From NCBI GenBank assembly GCA_964569315.1, contig CAZMUZ010000017.1, forward strand, positions 1-46,496: 46,496 nucleotides of DNA, read 5' to 3'. The notes under the pieces were generated by a model. That model was not told the origin of the DNA and made no database searches. It saw only the letters and a program-made list of their open reading frames with translations. How positions within the stretch are numbered: the stretch's first letter is position 1; each line of letters begins with the position of its first letter. The position numbers and the translations under genes were made by a program. Shown here piece after piece: positions 8,410 through 16,808 of the stretch. This stretch comes from CADEFF01 sp964569315 (lineage in GTDB: Bacteria > Pseudomonadota > Alphaproteobacteria > Dongiales > Dongiaceae).

Positions 8410-9855
8410 TCAGGCATGAACCGGTGCCCGGCGTTGCGCCCAGGGCGCCGCCTGCTCGAGCTGCGCTGCGAGCTTCATCAGGGTCGCCTCGTCGCCGAAG
8501 CGCCCCGCGAACTGCAGCCCGACCGGCAGCCCGTCCGCCGACCAGTGCAGCGGGAGGCTGATGGCGGGCTGGCCGGTGATGTTGAAGATCGGGCAGAAGG
8601 GCGAGTAGTGCACGATGCCCTTCGGGCCGAGGCGATGATCGCGGAAATCCGGATTGCTGAGGGCGAGGCGGCCGATCTTCGCCGGCGGCTCGGCGAGCGT
8701 CGGGCTCAGCAGCAGGTCGTAATCGACGAAGAATCTTGCGACCGCCCGCCCGGTGGCATGGACCGTGTTGATCGAGGCGAGATAGTCCGGACCCGAGAGG
8801 GTGCGGCCGAGCTCCGCCGCGCTCCGGATCGTCGGGTGCAGCTCGCCCTGCTGCGGCTGCCGCCCGAGCGCCGCCGACCGCTGATCGACCGAAAGCGCGG
8901 TGCCGCAGGCGACGATCTTCGACCAGGCCTGCATGGCCTTGTCGAAATCGAAGCTCGGCTTCGCCTCGATCAGCTCGTGGCCGAGCGAGGCGCAGAGCTT
9001 CGCCGTCGCCTCGACCGCCGCCTTGCATTCGGGATGGATCGCAGCGCCGGTGAAGCTCGTCGTCATGAAGGCGATCTTGAGCCGCTTCGGCGGCGACTTG
9101 ATCTCCTCCATCAGCGGTCGCGCCATCGGCGGCGCCCAGTAGGGCTGGCCGAGATCGGGGCCCGCGATCGCGTCGATCGCCGCGGCCGTGTCCCGTATGC
9201 TCCGCGACAGCACGCCGTCGATCGACATGCCGCCCCAGCCCTCGCCCGCCGCCGGCCCGTCCGGCAGCCGCGCGCGCGTCGGCTTCAACCCCACGAGCCC
9301 GCAGCAGGAGGCCGGGATGCGCACCGAGCCGCCCCCGTCCGAGCCGTGCGAGAGCGGCAGGATGCCGGCGGCCACCGCCGCCCCCGCCCCGCCGCTCGAG
9401 CCGCCGGAGCTGTGCTCCAGGTTCCAGGGATTGCGCGTCGGCGCGCCATAGACGTCGCCTTCGGTGGTCGGGCCGACGCCGAGCTCGGGCGAGGTGGTGC
9501 GGCCGAAGGTGACGAGGCCGGCCGCCTTCAGCCGCAGATAGATCTCGGAATCGTAGGTCCAGTCGTAGTTCGCGAAGAATCGCGAGCCGTTATGGGTACG
9601 GTAGCCGACCGCCTCCGCACCGAGATCCTTGAGAAGGAACGGCACGCCGGCGAAGGGACCCGGGGGCGGCCCGTCGGCGATCGCCTCGCGCGCCTTGTCG
9701 GCCGCGACATGCACGACGGCGTTGATCTTCGGATTGACCCGTTCGGTTCGCGCCAGCGCCTCTTCGAGCAGCTCGCCCGCGCTCACCGCGCGCTTCTTCA
9801 CCAGCTCTGCAAGACCGAGCGCGTCGTATTTGTCGTACTCCGGAAAGCCCGCCAT
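8410..9855 (-). CDS. Amidase signature (AS) family amidohydrolase
   Basis: 481 residues. The Ser-cisSer-Lys triad of the amidase signature family is visible: Lys76 (PFLLKDLG), Ser153 in SSGGSSGGAG and Ser177 in DGGGSVRIPAS, with the usual 24-residue spacing between the serines. There is no signal peptide, so it is cytoplasmic. The start at 9855 follows a clear ribosome site (GAGGGAACG). It is divergent from the LysR regulator gene, and the hydroxylase, RidA-like and DUF1028 genes follow on the same strand. It probably releases ammonia or an amine from a ring-opened or side-chain amide in the same pathway; the substrate is not readable. Confidence 0.9.
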   Translation of the reverse strand: MAGFPEYDKYDALGLAELVKKRAVSAGELLEEALARTERVNPKINAVVHVAADKAREAIADGPPPGPFAGVPFLLKDLGAEAVGYRTHNGSRFFANYDWTYDSEIYLRLKAAGLVTFGRTTSPELGVGPTTEGDVYGAPTRNPWNLEHSSGGSSGGAGAAVAAGILPLSHGSDGGGSVRIPASCCGLVGLKPTRARLPDGPAAGEGWGGMSIDGVLSRSIRDTAAAIDAIAGPDLGQPYWAPPMARPLMEEIKSPPKRLKIAFMTTSFTGAAIHPECKAAVEATAKLCASLGHELIEAKPSFDFDKAMQAWSKIVACGTALSVDQRSAALGRQPQQGELHPTIRSAAELGRTLSGPDYLASINTVHATGRAVARFFVDYDLLLSPTLAEPPAKIGRLALSNPDFRDHRLGPKGIVHYSPFCPIFNITGQPAISLPLHWSADGLPVGLQFAGRFGDEATLMKLAAQLEQAAPWAQRRAPVHA

Positions 9856-9985
9856 CGTTCCCTCTTCGAAATAATGCCGGGACGCGCAAATCCGCCCCGG
9901 CCGGGGACAGCCTGCCCGATGCCGCGGGGCGCTGGCGACGGAAAAATGCCGCAGGCCCGGCCGCAAGCCCGATTGACCCCGACGT

Positions 9986-10037
9986 TGCATCGGAAAATTA
10001 TGGTGGCTTCGCCTGCTGAATAGCGATGGCCGATGCA
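9986..10037. promoter_or_regulatory. Spaced inverted repeat TGCATCGG...CCGATGCA at the lysR start, candidate autoregulatory site
   Basis: TGCATCGG at 9986-9993 and its complement CCGATGCA at 10030-10037 flank the region just before, and including, the lysR ATG (10033). The left arm with the next four bases, TGCATCGGAAAA, is identical to part of the palindrome at 8367-8401. Position in a divergent lysR/amidase spacer is where LysR-type regulators usually bind. Confidence 0.5.
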
Positions 10038-10971
10038 GCCGACCCTGAAGCAGCTCCGCTATTTCGTCGCCGCCGCCGACGCCGGCAGCATCACCGGCGC
10101 GGCGCGGCAGCTCAACATCTCGCAGCCTTCGGTCTCGGCGGCGATCGCGGAGATCGAGCAGAGCTTCGCGCTCCAGCTCTTCGTCCGGCATCACGCGCAG
10201 GGCCTCTCGCTGACCCCGGCGGGCCAGCGGCTCGCGATCGAAGCCCGGTCGCTCCTCGCCCATGCCGAGGAGCTGCGGCAGGGCGCGCTCGATCTTGCGG
10301 GCAAGCCCGCGGGCGAGGTGGTGGTGGGCTGCTTCCAGACCTTCGCGCCGATGGTCGTTCCGGGGCTGCTGCGCGCGGTCAAGGCGCGCTACCCCGATCT
10401 CGGGGTGCGCCTGCGCGAGGACCATCTCGAAGGGCTGCTGGACGGGCTCCGGCACGGGCGGCTCGACCTCGCCCTCACCTACGACCTCGATCTCGACGGC
10501 AGCTTCGATTTCACCGTCTGCGCCGAGGTGCCGCTGCATGTGATCCTCGCGGCCGATCATCGCCTCGCGGCGCGCAGCCGCGTGGCCCTCGCCGACCTCG
10601 TCGAGGAGCCGCTGGTGCTGCTCGGCCTTCCGCACAGCCGCGACTATTTCCTCTCGGTTTTCCGCGGGCTCGGGCTCGAGCCGCGGATCGCCCACGAAAC
10701 CCCGAGCTTCGAAATGGTGCGCGGACTGGTCGCCAACGGGTACGGCTACTCCGTCATGCATTCGCGACCGGAAAGCGATCAGGCGCTCGACGGCCGGCGT
10801 CTCGTCTATCGTCCGGTGCGCGAAGCGGTGCGCGCCCACCGCCTCGGCATCGCCCGACTCGCAGGCAGCCGAACCACCCGGGCGGCGGCTCTTTTCCAGC
10901 AGTTTTGCGTCGCGCATTTCGCCGCCGCCGATGCGGCGGGCGGGCGACGTCGGTCCAAAATCATCTCCTAG
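10033..10971 (+). CDS. LysR-family transcriptional regulator
   Basis: 312 residues. The N-terminal winged helix-turn-helix is evident: LKQLRYFVAAADAGSITGAA then LNISQPSVSAAIAEIE, with LSLTPAGQRL in the wing. The periplasmic-binding-like effector domain starts at about residue 90 (GEVVVGCFQTFAPMVVPGLL). It is divergent from the amidase gene, so the amidase-hydroxylase-ridA unit is the likely target, with an effector related to the substrate. The ATG at 10033 has little ribosome site before it. The downstream permease is on the same strand 236 bp away and could also be controlled. Confidence 0.92.
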   Translation: MQPTLKQLRYFVAAADAGSITGAARQLNISQPSVSAAIAEIEQSFALQLFVRHHAQGLSLTPAGQRLAIEARSLLAHAEELRQGALDLAGKPAGEVVVGCFQTFAPMVVPGLLRAVKARYPDLGVRLREDHLEGLLDGLRHGRLDLALTYDLDLDGSFDFTVCAEVPLHVILAADHRLAARSRVALADLVEEPLVLLGLPHSRDYFLSVFRGLGLEPRIAHETPSFEMVRGLVANGYGYSVMHSRPESDQALDGRRLVYRPVREAVRAHRLGIARLAGSRTTRAAALFQQFCVAHFAAADAAGGRRRSKIIS

Positions 10972-11207
10972 TTTCAATAGCTTATTCTGACCCCGGGCGA
11001 GAGACTGCGACAATTCGCCGCCTCTCGGCTTTACACCCATCGGGCGCTGGGCCCATTATTTCGGCCGGCCGAACCATCCAGGGGGAAGGGGCGGTCCCCG
11101 TTCGGACGGAATGTGATCAGGTGCCGTTCCACGGCCTTCGGCGTTGCCTGCGAGGCTCGACCGGCGCCGCCGCGATGGCGAACGAATGCAACCATTAGGG
11201 GGAAAGC

Positions 11208-12722
11208 ATGGCTGACGAAAAAGCCGGTATCCGTTATGAAACGGTCGGCTCGGACTATTTCGAGCAGCGGGGGATGCGGCGCTTCGCCCGCGTCGGCTCG
11301 CTCTGGGCGCTCGGCGTGGGCGCCGTCATCTCCGGCCATTTCTCGGGCTGGAACTTCGGCATCGGCGTCGGCGGCTGGGGCGGTCTTGCGATCGCCGGCG
11401 TCATCATCGGCATCATGTATATCGGCCTCTGCTTCTGCCTCGCCGAGATGTCGCCCGCCTTGCCGCACACCGGCGCCGCCTACTCCTTCGCTCGCTCCGC
11501 CATGGGCCCCTGGGGCGGCTATGTCACCGGCCTCGCCGAGAACATCGAGTATGTGGTGACGCCCGCCGTCATCACCTTCTTCATCGGCTCCTATATGGGC
11601 GGCATATTCGGGACGCCGGACGCCTTTCAGCCGGTCTGGTGGATCGTCTTCTATGCCCTGTTCCTCTTCTTCAACCTGCTGGGCGTGGAGCTCTCCTTCC
11701 GGGTCTCCGTCATCGTCACCTTGATGGCGCTGGCGGTGCTGGTGGTGTTCTGGATCAGCGCCATTCCCCACTTCGATTTCTCGCGCTACGCCCTCAATAT
11801 CGGCGTGGACGAGACGGGCGCGATGATCGAGCTGCCGGAAGGCGGCGGACCGCTGCTGCCGCTCGGCTGGGCCGGCGTGTTCGCGGCCCTGCCCTTCGCG
11901 GTCTGGCTCTTCCTTGCGATCGAGCAGCTCCCGCTCGCCGCCGAGGAGAGCCACGATCCGAAGAAGGACATGCCGAAGGGCCTGATGCTCGGCATCCTCA
12001 CGCTCTGCATCTCGGCGACCCTCATCACCTTCCTCAATCCCGGCATCCCGGTCGGCGACGGCACCCATACGGGCGCTTTCTATCTCGGCACCTCGGCCGA
12101 GCCGATCCTCGACGGGTTCCGGGTGACCATCCCGGGCCTTGCGAAGATCCTGGCCTTCCTCGCGGTGGTCGGGCTGATCGCGAGCCTGCATACGATCATC
12201 TACGCGCAAGGCCGGCAGATCTACTCGCTGTCGCGGGCGGGCTATTTCCCGCGCATCCTCTCGGTGACGCACGGCAAGCACAAGGTGCCGCATGTCGCGC
12301 TCATCGTGGGCTCGCTGGTGGGCTTCTGCCTGATGCTCGCCGTCTTCTGGGCGCGTGGGGCGGATGCGGGCGCGATCATCGGCGGCACGCTGCTCAACAT
12401 GGCGGTGTTCGGCGCGACGATCTCCTACGGCTTCCAGGCGATCTCCTTCATCCTGCTGCGGAAGAACCTGCCGCATATCAACCGGCCCTATCGCAGCCCG
12501 GTCGGAATTCCGGGCGCGGTGGTTACGCTGGTGATCGCGATCGTGACGCTCTACATGCAGCTTCAGGATCCGATCTATCGCTACGGCGTCTATTGCGCGG
12601 CTGCCTGGTATGCGGTCGGTCTTGCCTATTTCGGCCTCTATGCGCGGCATCATCTGGTGCAGTCGCCGGAGGAGGAATTCGCCACGGCCGAACGCGCCAA
12701 GGCGATGGCGCTGGGCCACTGA
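11208..12722 (+). CDS. APC-superfamily permease, ethanolamine permease-like
   Basis: 504 residues with about twelve hydrophobic segments. VGAVISGHFSGWNFGIGVGGWGG and the following AEMSPALPHTGAAYSFARSAMGPWGGYVTG closely match the ethanolamine permease group of the APC superfamily. YAQGRQIYSLSRAGYFPRILS is also typical of APC amine transporters. The ATG follows AGGGGGAAAGC, a strong ribosome site. A terminator lies 25 bp after the stop. The next genes are a glutamine-synthetase-like ligase and an aldehyde dehydrogenase, which supports uptake of a primary amine such as ethanolamine. Amino-acid transport is the alternative. Confidence 0.87.
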   Translation: MADEKAGIRYETVGSDYFEQRGMRRFARVGSLWALGVGAVISGHFSGWNFGIGVGGWGGLAIAGVIIGIMYIGLCFCLAEMSPALPHTGAAYSFARSAMGPWGGYVTGLAENIEYVVTPAVITFFIGSYMGGIFGTPDAFQPVWWIVFYALFLFFNLLGVELSFRVSVIVTLMALAVLVVFWISAIPHFDFSRYALNIGVDETGAMIELPEGGGPLLPLGWAGVFAALPFAVWLFLAIEQLPLAAEESHDPKKDMPKGLMLGILTLCISATLITFLNPGIPVGDGTHTGAFYLGTSAEPILDGFRVTIPGLAKILAFLAVVGLIASLHTIIYAQGRQIYSLSRAGYFPRILSVTHGKHKVPHVALIVGSLVGFCLMLAVFWARGADAGAIIGGTLLNMAVFGATISYGFQAISFILLRKNLPHINRPYRSPVGIPGAVVTLVIAIVTLYMQLQDPIYRYGVYCAAAWYAVGLAYFGLYARHHLVQSPEEEFATAERAKAMALGH

Positions 12723-12746
12723 TCCGACCCTACGGGATCGGGCGGG

Positions 12747-12772
12747 AAAGGGGGCGGCGACGCCCCCTTTTT
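12747..12772 (+). terminator. Rho-independent terminator after the APC permease gene
   Basis: AAAGGGGGCG (12747-12756), loop GCGA, CGCCCCCTTT (12761-12770) followed by TT: a ten-bp perfect stem running into five T residues. It means the downstream ligase gene probably has its own promoter or depends on read-through. Confidence 0.85.
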
Positions 12773-12910
12773 CGTGGCGGCGCGTCCGCGACCGTCATGA
12801 CCTTGCGGTCAGGCGCGCGGGCGCTTATGCCTTGCCGCCTTTCTTTTTGACAGCCACCCGGGCCGCGGCGCAAATTCCGCGCATCTCGGGAAGGGGATCG
12901 GGGGAGCCAG

Positions 12911-14278
12911 ATGAAGCCGGAAGCCGTCAAGAACGCGGCCGATGCGAAGAAGATCGTCGAGGAACGCGGCCTCGCCCATGTGAAGGTCGGCGTCGTCGAT
13001 GTGGACGGCATCCTGCGCGGCAAATACATATCGCGGGCGAAATTCCTTTCCGCGCTCGAGAAGGGATTCGGCTTCTGCGACGTGGTGCTGGGCTGGGATT
13101 CGAACGACCAGCTCTACGACAACGCGACCTTCACCGGCTGGCACACCGCCTTTCCCGACGCGCCGGTGCGCATCCTGCCGGCGACCTGCCGCGAGGTGCC
13201 GTTCGAAGACAACATGCTCTTCTTCCTCTGCGAGTTCGCCGATCGCGCCGAGCCGGTCTGCCCGCGCGGGACGCTCCGGCGCGTCCTTAAGCAGGCGGAG
13301 AAGATGGGCTTCAAGGTCCAGGCGGCCTGCGAGTACGAGTTCTTCATGTTCGACGAGACGCCGGAGAGCATCCGCGAGAAGGGTTTCCGCAAGCTGCAGC
13401 CGATGACGCCCGGCTTCTTCGGCTATTCGAGCCTGCGTTCCTCCGTCTGGTCCGAGCTTTATCACGAGATCCTGCAGACCGCCGAACGGATGCGCTTCCC
13501 GATCGAGGGGCTGCACACCGAGACCGGGCCGGGCGTGATCGAGGCGGCGCTCGCAGTGGACGAGGCGCTGGAAGCGGCCGACAAGGCCGCCCTCTTCAAG
13601 ACCTTCCTCAAGGTGCTGGCGCAGCGGCGCGGGCTGATGGCGACCTTCATGGCGAAATGGTCGAACGACTGGCCCGGCCAGAGCGGCCACATCCATCTCT
13701 CGATCAAGGGCAAGGACGGGGCGCCGCTTTTCTACGACCCGAAGCAGCCGCACAATATGAGCAAGACCATGCGGCATTTCCTCGCCGGGCAGCAGGCGCT
13801 GATGCCGGAGCTGCTGGCGATGGTCGGCTCGACGGTGAACTCCTATTCCCGCATGGTGCCGGGCTTCTGGGCGCCGACCCACGCGACCTGGGGCGTGGAG
13901 AACCGCACCTGCGCGCTCCGCGTCATCCCGGGCTCGGCGAAAGCGCAGCGCGTCGAGTACCGGATCGCCGCCGCCGACGCCAATCCCTATATCGCGATCG
14001 CCGCGGCGCTGGGCTCCGGGCTCTACGGTATCCGGCACAAGCTCGAGCCGACCGCGCCCATCGAGGGCAATTCCTACGCGATGAAGCATGCGGCGAAACT
14101 CGGCCTTCCGGCGACGCTCATGGAGGCGGCGGGACGGTTGCGCAAATCGAGCGCTGCGCGCGAGCTGTTCGGCGACGAATTCGTCGACCACTTCGCCGCC
14201 AGCCGCGAATGGGAGGAGCGCGAGTTCCGCAAGCACGTCACCGACTGGGAACTGGCGCGCTACTTCGAAATTATCTGA
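12911..14278 (+). CDS. Glutamine synthetase family protein (likely gamma-glutamyl-amine ligase)
   Basis: 455 residues. The glutamine synthetase catalytic fold is clear: EYEFFMF, HTETGPGVIEAAL, GQSGHIHLSI (about residue 256-265), VNSYSRMVPGFWAPTHATWG and VEYRIAAADANPYIAIAAAL. The N-terminal segment reads VVDVDGILRGKYIS instead of the DGSS loop of true GlnA, as in PuuA and GlnA3/GlnA4-type gamma-glutamylpolyamine or gamma-glutamylethanolamide synthetases. It is expected to join glutamate to an amine using ATP. A ribosome site (GGGGGAG) precedes the ATG; the aldehyde dehydrogenase gene follows after 29 bp. Permease and alcohol dehydrogenase context points to ethanolamine. Confidence 0.88.
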   Translation: MKPEAVKNAADAKKIVEERGLAHVKVGVVDVDGILRGKYISRAKFLSALEKGFGFCDVVLGWDSNDQLYDNATFTGWHTAFPDAPVRILPATCREVPFEDNMLFFLCEFADRAEPVCPRGTLRRVLKQAEKMGFKVQAACEYEFFMFDETPESIREKGFRKLQPMTPGFFGYSSLRSSVWSELYHEILQTAERMRFPIEGLHTETGPGVIEAALAVDEALEAADKAALFKTFLKVLAQRRGLMATFMAKWSNDWPGQSGHIHLSIKGKDGAPLFYDPKQPHNMSKTMRHFLAGQQALMPELLAMVGSTVNSYSRMVPGFWAPTHATWGVENRTCALRVIPGSAKAQRVEYRIAAADANPYIAIAAALGSGLYGIRHKLEPTAPIEGNSYAMKHAAKLGLPATLMEAAGRLRKSSAARELFGDEFVDHFAASREWEEREFRKHVTDWELARYFEII

Positions 14279-14307
14279 ACGACCGATCAACAGACGAGGC
14301 ACATGCC

Positions 14308-15702
14308 ATGGGCGCCATGCAGAAGACCATCACCCCGATCGACGACACCCTTTTCGTCGAGCGCCCCTATGCCGATGCGGCGGCGATCGACGCGGCGCTC
14401 GCGACCGCGCACAAGGCGGCGCGCGAATGGAAGCATGTGCCGATGGCGGAGCGGCAGAAGCTCCTGACCAAGGCGGTCGACGCCTTCGTCGGCCGCAAGG
14501 ACGAGATCGCCGAGGAACTCACCCGCCAGATCGGCCGCCCCATCGGCCAGTCGCCGGGCGAGATCCGCGGCTTCGAGGAGCGGTCGCGCTACATGATCGA
14601 CATCGCGCCGCGATCCCTCGCCGATATCGACGTGGGTCCGAAGGAAGGCTTCACCCGCTTCATCCGGCGCGAGCCGCTCGGCGTGGTGTTCGTGGTGGCG
14701 CCCTGGAACTTCCCCTACCTCACGGCGGTCAACGTGACCGTGCCGGCGCTCCTCGCCGGCAATGCCGTGATCATGAAACATTCGGCCCAGACGCCGCTCT
14801 GCGCCGAGCGCTTCGCCGAGGCCTTCAAGGCGGCCGGGCTGCCGGCCGGCCTCTTCCAGCATCTCGTCCTCACCCACGAGGACGCCTCCAAGGTGATCGC
14901 GCGGCCGGACGGGGTGGATTACGTATCCTTCACCGGATCGGTCGCCGGCGGCCATGCCATCATGGAAGCCGTCTCGAAGCGCTTCATCGGCGCCGGCCTC
15001 GAGCTCGGCGGCAACGATCCCGCCTATGTGCGGAACGACGCCGATCTCGCCCATGCGGTCGAGAATCTGGTGGACGGCGCCTTCTTCAATTCGGGCCAGT
15101 CCTGCTGCGGCATCCAGCGCATCTTCGTCCACCAGGACCTCTATAAAAGGTTCCTGGACGGGTTCGTGGATCTCACGAACCAGTACAAGCTCGGCAACCC
15201 GCTCGAGAAGGGCACCAACCTCGGGCCGGTGGTGCGCAGCCGCGCCGCCGACGAGATCCGCAGGCAAATCGACAAGGCGGTCCATGCCGGCGCGAAGAAG
15301 CTCATCGATCCGAAGCGCTTCCCCGCCGACAAGCCGGGGACCGCCTATCTGGCACCGCAGGTGCTGGCCGACCTCGATACGCGCAATCCCTTCATGCAGG
15401 AGGAATGCTTCGGCCCCGCCGTCGCCATCGCGCCGGTCGCGAACGACGACGAGGCGATCGCCAAGATGAACGACAACCCCTTCGGGCTCACCGCCGCGAT
15501 CTGGACGGCGGACGAGAAGGCGGCGATTCGGATCGGCGACCGCATCGACACCGGCACCTGGTTCATGAATCGCTGCGACTATCTCGATCCGGCGCTGGGC
15601 TGGGTCGGGGTCAAGGAGTCCGGCCGCGGCTGCAGCCTGAGCCAGGTCGGCTACGAATATCTGACCCGGCCCAAGAGCTTCCACCTCCGCACGCGGACCT
15701 GA
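14308..15702 (+). CDS. NAD(P)-dependent aldehyde dehydrogenase family protein
   Basis: 464 residues. Catalytic Cys266 lies in NSGQSCCGIQR and general-base Glu232 in LELGGNDP, 34 residues apart as in the ALDH family; PWNFPYLTAVN is the cofactor-binding loop and FTGSVAGG the NAD site. It directly follows the glutamine-synthetase-like gene, so it probably oxidises a gamma-glutamylated aldehyde (for example gamma-glutamyl-aminoacetaldehyde to gamma-glutamylglycine), parallel to PuuC in the putrescine route. The ATG at 14308 is the first in frame near a GAGG sequence; ATG 14317 is an alternative. Confidence 0.9.
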   Translation: MGAMQKTITPIDDTLFVERPYADAAAIDAALATAHKAAREWKHVPMAERQKLLTKAVDAFVGRKDEIAEELTRQIGRPIGQSPGEIRGFEERSRYMIDIAPRSLADIDVGPKEGFTRFIRREPLGVVFVVAPWNFPYLTAVNVTVPALLAGNAVIMKHSAQTPLCAERFAEAFKAAGLPAGLFQHLVLTHEDASKVIARPDGVDYVSFTGSVAGGHAIMEAVSKRFIGAGLELGGNDPAYVRNDADLAHAVENLVDGAFFNSGQSCCGIQRIFVHQDLYKRFLDGFVDLTNQYKLGNPLEKGTNLGPVVRSRAADEIRRQIDKAVHAGAKKLIDPKRFPADKPGTAYLAPQVLADLDTRNPFMQEECFGPAVAIAPVANDDEAIAKMNDNPFGLTAAIWTADEKAAIRIGDRIDTGTWFMNRCDYLDPALGWVGVKESGRGCSLSQVGYEYLTRPKSFHLRTRT

Positions 15703-15998
15703 GGGGTTTTTACGCGCTGCCCCCTCCGGGGTCCGAACCGCGCCGCGCCGCGCCGCGGTAGCGTCTGCCCGACCTCGGAATTCCTGATGCGCATCAGGCA
15801 GCGCCGCCCCATGCGGATCGAACTCGAGCGCCGCCTCGGCCATCCTACCGAGCTGACGGTTTGCCGGAACCGCCGATTGGGTTGCCTCCCGGAAAAACGC
15901 TGAGACAGCTCGGCTGCCGCCGCGATCCACACTGCGGCCAATCCTTTCGATGCTGCCTCGAGCGGCAATAACAGCCCGTATGCTCTTCGGTCACCGCA
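15703..15998. other. Non-coding spacer downstream of the aldehyde dehydrogenase gene
   Basis: No convincing gene in this part of the 411-bp gap. It holds a perfect 16-bp palindrome (CCTGATGCGCATCAGG, 15783-15798) and a CGCGC-rich run near 15740-15760. The sequence becomes sharply AT-rich towards 16010-16050, where a promoter is visible. Confidence 0.5.
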
Positions 15999-16026
15999 TT
16001 GCGAGCTGACTGAAAATAGATATAAT
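15999..16026 (+). promoter_or_regulatory. Sigma-70-like promoter for the secreted protein gene
   Basis: TTGCGA (15999-16004), 16-bp spacer, TATAAT (16021-16026), in a very AT-rich patch that contains a second TATAAT at 16032. It lies about 90 bp before the start at 16114. Confidence 0.6.
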
Positions 16027-16113
16027 CATCATATAATACTATCTATAGTTGTTGCACCTGACGCGCTCGTGCCACCCACGCGATTGAGCCAACTGTTTGA
16101 TGGAGGTCGTCTC

Positions 16114-16656
16114 ATGCCGAAGATGATCGGATCCAAATTCCCGGCGGCTGGCTGGGGAATCCTGCTCGCCGTTCTAGCTTCACTCATGCCGTCGGCGCTT
16201 GCCGCTGCCGATCCAAGCGCGCCAGATCTTTCGATTGGCGAGATCCGCGAACTTCGTCGCGATTGGAGAACCCCGCCCGGCTGCTACGGGTGGGGCCGCA
16301 AAACATGCGCAATCGAGCAATTTCTGGTTTGCCGGGAGTTTGGGATTCCTAAAGTCTGCAGGGACGTGCATATCGACCGGGACTTTGCGTGGGCAGACGA
16401 AAAATACCCCTACACCGCCGAAGTCGAGAGCGTTGAACCGATGGAACGACCAACCTTGGTGCAATACCGGCTGGTCCACGTTGCGACCATAGGGGCGCCC
16501 GAAGACGCGCTTCTCGCGATCGTCGAATTCGATCTCCGATGGTGCGGCTTGAATGCACCGGAATCCGAATGTCTCGAGTGGTCCGAGAAATATGTCGGCG
16601 TCTGGGAGCCCATAGGCGGCCTCGAGACGCACATCGTCGCGTGGGGTCCACGGTGA
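16114..16656 (+). CDS. Secreted cysteine-rich hypothetical protein
   Basis: 180 residues; no family recognised. The start at 16114 is set by a ribosome site (GGAGG, 16102-16106). A Sec signal peptide is evident: a basic start, the hydrophobic run GILLAVLASLMPSALA, and likely cleavage after ALAAA near residue 32. The mature part has six cysteines, four clustered within about 30 residues (GCYGWGRKTC, LVCREFG, VCRD) and two later (WCGLN, SECLEW), so up to three disulfides and a periplasmic or extracellular location are likely. Its base composition is less GC-rich than its neighbours, suggesting a later arrival between the aldehyde and alcohol dehydrogenase genes. Confidence 0.72.
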   Translation: MPKMIGSKFPAAGWGILLAVLASLMPSALAAADPSAPDLSIGEIRELRRDWRTPPGCYGWGRKTCAIEQFLVCREFGIPKVCRDVHIDRDFAWADEKYPYTAEVESVEPMERPTLVQYRLVHVATIGAPEDALLAIVEFDLRWCGLNAPESECLEWSEKYVGVWEPIGGLETHIVAWGPR

Positions 16657-16808
16657 TGACTTTGCTGCCGGCTTGGCTCGGATCGGTCGTGAGGCTGGCG
16701 CCGTTTCGCTCGCGCTGGTCGGAGGGCCTTCATCCGCCGCAGACGACGGAATAGGCTATCCGACGTGAAACGATGCCAGAGTTCCCCCGCCGCACGAGCT
16801 TGGTGCCA

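Noticed and set aside
6619..10023. 1134-codon plus-strand open frame opposite the hydroxylase and amidase genes
   Set aside because: It crosses several real genes and their spacers on the other strand, and its product is low-complexity and motif-free.
8410..11040. Amidase extended upstream into the lysR region
   Set aside because: The clear ribosome site and conserved N-terminus at 9855, and the divergent lysR gene, rule out the longer reading.
14287..15930. Minus-strand open frame opposite the aldehyde dehydrogenase gene
   Set aside because: Shadow of a gene with both catalytic residues in place.
15651..15968. Possible 105-residue minus-strand gene in the spacer after the aldehyde dehydrogenase gene
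   Set aside because: No ribosome site, no recognisable motif, and part of it overlaps the dehydrogenase coding end.
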